DNA of 64,000 nucleotides from Paraglaciecola sp030730205 (GTDB lineage: Bacteria; Pseudomonadota; Gammaproteobacteria; Enterobacterales; Alteromonadaceae). Within the stretch, counting starts at the first letter, position 1. Each line of letters begins with the position of its first letter. Of the stretch, positions 61,216 through 64,000 are shown piece by piece. The stretch is taken from the NCBI RefSeq assembly GCF_052119645.1, contig NZ_JBGQOM010000003.1:413323-477322 (forward strand), in the 5' to 3' direction. The position numbers were made by a program, and so were the translations under genes. A model generated the notes under the pieces. It made no database searches. It worked only from the letters and a program-made list of their open reading frames with translations, and was not told the DNA's origin.

Positions 61216-61902
61216 ATGATAAAAGTAACAAGTGTTTTAAAAACGGTATTAATGGCTGGTTTGTTAAGTGCGGGTAGTTCATGGGCCTACGAGCACGGCG
61301 ACATCATTGTGAGAGGAGGTTTAACGACAGTTGTGCCAAATGACGACAGCAGCGCCGTGACTGTTGACGGTGTTGGCAATGTGGGCATGGCCGCAGAGGT
61401 TAACAATAACACCCAGCTAGGCTTAAATTTTGTGTATATGCTTGACGCAAATTTAGCCATTGAGGTGTTAGCTGCAACGCCCTTTTCTCATGACATCAAA
61501 TTAGTCAACACCACAGATAACGCCTTAGGTCTAGGAGATGGAAAGTTAGCCAATACTAAGCATCTGCCCCCAACAATTAGTCTATTGTATTACTTTGATA
61601 CTGCTACAGCCCTAAAGCCATACCTAGGAGCTGGCTTAAACTACACAGTATTTTTTGATGAAAAGTTTGCAGCACCCAGACAAGTACAGTCGTTTTCTAA
61701 CTTAAGTTTAGATAACTCTTGGGGCTTAGCAGTGCAGGTTGGCTTTGATTACGAATTGGACAAAAATTGGTTATTAAATACATCATTGCGTTATATTGAC
61801 ATCGATACTGAAGCGAAATTTGATGTACTTAATACGACTGGCAAAGTCGCTGTGGATATTGACCCTTGGGTTTTCTCACTGATGATTGGTTACAAGTACT
61901 AA
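61216..61902 (+). CDS. ompW: OmpW-family outer-membrane protein
   Basis: Small eight-stranded beta-barrel with a hydrophobic lateral channel. The 228-residue product has a signal peptide ending SSWA, a start of the mature chain typical of the family (HGDIIVRGGLTTVVPND), the LGLNFVYMLDANLAIEVLAATPFSH and LPPTISLLYYF blocks, and a C-terminal aromatic (IGYKY). GGAG precedes the ATG. An FNR-like site upstream suggests oxygen-linked control, as known for ompW in E. coli. Confidence 0.93.
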   Translation: MIKVTSVLKTVLMAGLLSAGSSWAYEHGDIIVRGGLTTVVPNDDSSAVTVDGVGNVGMAAEVNNNTQLGLNFVYMLDANLAIEVLAATPFSHDIKLVNTTDNALGLGDGKLANTKHLPPTISLLYYFDTATALKPYLGAGLNYTVFFDEKFAAPRQVQSFSNLSLDNSWGLAVQVGFDYELDKNWLLNTSLRYIDIDTEAKFDVLNTTGKVAVDIDPWVFSLMIGYKY

Positions 61903-62041
61903 ACTCTTTGGCCATTGTGACTGCGTTTTGTGCCTTACAATGGCCACATTAGTATAAGAATTTCTCTTAAACATGAGTTCAGTCTTGTTCTTAAATCAGT
62001 TAACCTTGCTTTATTGTTTTAAAAGACTTAACTAAGTACTC

Positions 62042-62860
62042 ATGGATCACTACGCCGTTTTTGGTAACCCAATAAGCCAAAGCAAATCACCATTAATACA
62101 TACCTTATTTGCAGCGCAAACCGAGCAGGCTCTCGATTACATAAGAATTGAGCCTCCCGTCAATGGATTTGAAGCTGCAATTTCCCATTTTTTCTCTCAA
62201 GGCGGTAGCGGCGCGAATGTGACAGCACCGTTTAAGATAGCGGCCTTTGAGTTTGCAAATGAGCGTTCAACTAGGGCAACAATTGCAGGCGCAGTCAACA
62301 CCTTACAATTGCGAAAAGATGGTAGTGTCTTTGGTGATAACACTGATGGCCCAGGCTTGGTAAAAGACCTCCTTCGCTTAGCTATTCCACTTAACAATAA
62401 ACGCATATTAATATTAGGTGCGGGTGGTGCCGCTCGCGGCGTATTACAACCTTTGATGGAACAAAAACCCGCAACGTTAATGATAGCGAATCGCACCCCA
62501 TCGAAAGCTGCGCAACTAGCATCCATTATTCAACATGCCAATTTACAAAGCTGTGGTTTTGATGACTTACAATGCAATGATGCGTCTTTTGATCTCATAA
62601 TTAATTCTACTTCTGCCAGTTTAAGTGCTGAACTGCCAGCGGTTTCATCCGATATTATTGCTGCTGCTAGTTTTGTCTATGACATGAGCTATGCAGATAG
62701 GGCAACAGTGTTTATGCAACATGCCAGTAATTTAGGCGTCAAACACGTATATGACGGCTTAGGTATGCTGGTGGGGCAAGCAGCAGAAAGCTTTTATGTT
62801 TGGAGAGGTGTAAGGCCTTCCGTTGATCCGGTGATCCATAAACTCAGAGAGGCATTATGA
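62042..62860 (+). CDS. aroE: Shikimate dehydrogenase
   Basis: NADPH-dependent reduction of 3-dehydroshikimate to shikimate. The 272-residue product has the shikimate-site motif GNPISQSKSPLIH, the catalytic Lys in GANVTAPFKIAA, NTDGPG, and the NADP motif ILGAGGAARGV followed by NRTPSKA. Length equals E. coli AroE (272). Its stop overlaps the next gene's start by 4 bp. Confidence 0.97.
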   Translation: MDHYAVFGNPISQSKSPLIHTLFAAQTEQALDYIRIEPPVNGFEAAISHFFSQGGSGANVTAPFKIAAFEFANERSTRATIAGAVNTLQLRKDGSVFGDNTDGPGLVKDLLRLAIPLNNKRILILGAGGAARGVLQPLMEQKPATLMIANRTPSKAAQLASIIQHANLQSCGFDDLQCNDASFDLIINSTSASLSAELPAVSSDIIAAASFVYDMSYADRATVFMQHASNLGVKHVYDGLGMLVGQAAESFYVWRGVRPSVDPVIHKLREAL

Positions 62861-63102
62861 ATCAACTCATCCAAATATTGGATGGTGCACTCTATGTGCA
62901 AGAATCTCAAAGTATAAAAATAGATGCGTTATCCCAAGGCCAGTTGATTCACTGCTTTATTACTGGAGCTGATGAAATGTCTTTGACCGCATTTTATATC
63001 AGCCACCAGTTTGATATTGAAGAATATTTGGAGTTTATGATCAAAGATGAAAAGACCAATTCTGCTGGTGAAGTTCATCTTCATATAGATCTGCTGCGCT
63101 AG
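62857..63102 (+). CDS. DUF1488 family protein (YrdB-like)
   Basis: The 81-residue product is similar in size and pattern to E. coli YrdB (DUF1488), which also follows aroE. Its start overlaps the aroE stop (ATGA), so it is translationally coupled. No catalytic motif is visible; function unknown. Ends convergently with yrdA (4-bp overlap). Confidence 0.78.
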   Translation: MNQLIQILDGALYVQESQSIKIDALSQGQLIHCFITGADEMSLTAFYISHQFDIEEYLEFMIKDEKTNSAGEVHLHIDLLR

Positions 63103-63635
63103 TTAACTTCGTTAATATATTCATCTTTAAGCTTTACGTAGTTTAATGCAGATTGTTTCAAAAAAGCTGATTCGCTTTCTTTCAACAGTCTAACTTGTTT
63201 TACAGGATTACCCACGTACAGATAGCCTGACACTAATGTTTTATTGGGTGGCACCAAACTACCAGCACCAATGAATACATCATCTTCTACTACAACCCCA
63301 TCCATAATGATGGCGCCCATGCCCACTAATATTCGATTACCTAATGTGCAACCATGCAACATACATTTATGCCCAACAGTCACGTCCTCACCAATAACTA
63401 GAGGAAACCCAAGAGGATTAACTTCGCTGGCTCGACTTACATGCAAAACGGTACCATCCTGAATATTAGAGCGGGCCCCAATTTTGATGTAATTCACATC
63501 ACCTCTTGCTGCAACCAAAGGCCAAATGCTGACATCTGACTTACACTCAACATCACCAACCAGCACCGCAGAACTGTCTATATAACAACTTTCATCTATC
63601 GAGGGATAAATCTTTTTGTAACGGCGTAATGTCAT
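63099..63635 (-). CDS. yrdA: Gamma-carbonic-anhydrase-like hexapeptide-repeat protein YrdA
   Basis: The 178-residue protein is a left-handed beta-helix made of hexapeptide repeats (VGDVECKSDVSIWPLV, IGEDVTVGHKCMLHGCTLGN, GMGAIIMDGVVVEDDVFIGAG) with the His ligands of gamma carbonic anhydrases (GHKCMLHGC and DGTVLHVSR). Enzymatic activity of YrdA-type proteins is uncertain. Its placement between aroE-yrdB and an rRNA operon is as in E. coli. Confidence 0.93.
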   Translation of the reverse strand: MTLRRYKKIYPSIDESCYIDSSAVLVGDVECKSDVSIWPLVAARGDVNYIKIGARSNIQDGTVLHVSRASEVNPLGFPLVIGEDVTVGHKCMLHGCTLGNRILVGMGAIIMDGVVVEDDVFIGAGSLVPPNKTLVSGYLYVGNPVKQVRLLKESESAFLKQSALNYVKLKDEYINEVN

Positions 63636-63766
63636 ACCTAACCCTATTTAAAGTTTGCAACTTGATAAAGGTTACCAAAATCACTATCAATATTGCTGCA
63701 TTTAAAAGCAAAAAACCGTATTTTGTTGGAATAATAACCACTTAAACAATTATTTTAAAAAAGGTG

Positions 63767-63801
63767 TTGCAAGTGGTGATAGCTTCTCTATAATGCGCCT
63801 C
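63767..63801 (+). promoter_or_regulatory. rRNA operon promoter
   Basis: TTGCAA (63767-63772), 16-bp spacer, TATAAT (63789-63794), followed by the GC-rich discriminator GCGCCTCC typical of stringently controlled rrn promoters, and preceded by an A/T-rich UP-like stretch. Confidence 0.85.
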
Positions 63802-64000
63802 CTCGCTTCGGGACAGACTTTAAAACGCTGAAACGAGCAAGGCTTAGGCCTAAAGTGAGAAAGATTCCAGGTAGCGATTTAAGATGGTTACCTTAACTAC
63901 TCAGCGATGAGTTGTTTAAACGTTCTTTAACAATTAATAACAAGACAATCTGTGTGGGCACTCACTTGATGAGTGTCTACCAAAAAAATTCATGTTTTAT
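63801..64000 (+). other. rRNA operon leader (5' of 16S rRNA, cut by window end)
   Basis: The transcribed leader contains an antitermination boxA-like GTTCTTTAACA (63922-63932) and the AGACAATCTGTGTGGGCACTC segment often seen before 16S genes in this group. The mature 16S sequence is not reached before the window ends. Confidence 0.82.

Noticed and set aside
1..64000. CRISPR array, intact prophage, integron or tRNA gene
   Set aside because: No regularly spaced repeats, phage structural genes, integrase or cloverleaf sequences were seen in the window.

Overview
The window is the replication-origin region of a gammaproteobacterial chromosome. The protein sequences, the moderate AT bias and the gene order all point to Alteromonadales, most likely an Alteromonas / Glaciecola / Paraglaciecola-type marine bacterium. 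That assignment is inferred from family resemblance, since no search could be run.

Layout. Positions 1-7954 hold two small unknown genes, the leftward rph-pyrE-tusA operon, yicC, an alkyltransferase-like gene, a large hybrid sensor kinase and a small lipoprotein. Positions 8207-19740 are a leftward block: the complete F1Fo ATP synthase operon (atpIBEFHAGDC), parAB and mnmG-rsmG. Positions 19741-20314 are oriC, with perfect DnaA boxes, a run of six DnaA-trio triplets, AT-rich 13-mer-like repeats and 13 GATC sites. To its right lie a DnaC-like loader gene, a DnaT-like gene and mioC, all transcribed toward the origin, then mnmE, yajQ, yidC, yidD, rnpA and rpmH. The rightward dnaA-dnaN-recF-gyrB operon follows (27360-33423), with two parS-like sites inside recF. 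Next come a decayed IS3-family element (about 33540-34650), glyQS, DUF2489-yihI, cytochrome c4, engB and polA. A pair of M16 peptidases and the K+ uptake genes trkH and trkA bracket a three-gene envelope cluster built around a TraT-like lipoprotein. The right end is the translation/envelope set rsmB-fmt-def and lysM-dprA-smg-yrdD-tsaC-hemF, then ompW and aroE-yrdB/yrdA. The window stops inside the leader of an rRNA operon, whose promoter and boxA are visible.

RNA layer. The region 39474-41634 carries small RNAs that a protein-only annotation would miss. Spot 42 (spf) is recognisable from its exact 5' sequence between polA and engB. Two further short, terminator-ended transcripts follow it in tandem on the same strand, each behind a sequence that fits the classical sigma-E promoter (GAACTT, 16 bp, TCTGA). 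A perfect HexR-like palindrome lies just upstream of Spot 42. A roughly 277-nt GGA-rich RNA next to yihI occupies the place where E. coli has csrC.

How it fits together. The window combines chromosome replication and segregation (oriC, DnaA, DnaN, DnaT/DnaC-like, GyrB, ParAB, parS), tRNA and ribosome maturation (MnmG, MnmE, RsmG, RsmB, TsaC, RnpA, Fmt, Def, GlyQS, YihI, EngB), energy conversion (ATP synthase, cytochrome c4) and envelope functions. The most novel-looking items are the tandem sigma-E-type small RNAs beside Spot 42, the possible HexR control of Spot 42, the DnaT-DnaC pair next to oriC with a DnaA box on the dnaC start codon, and the TraT-like cluster.
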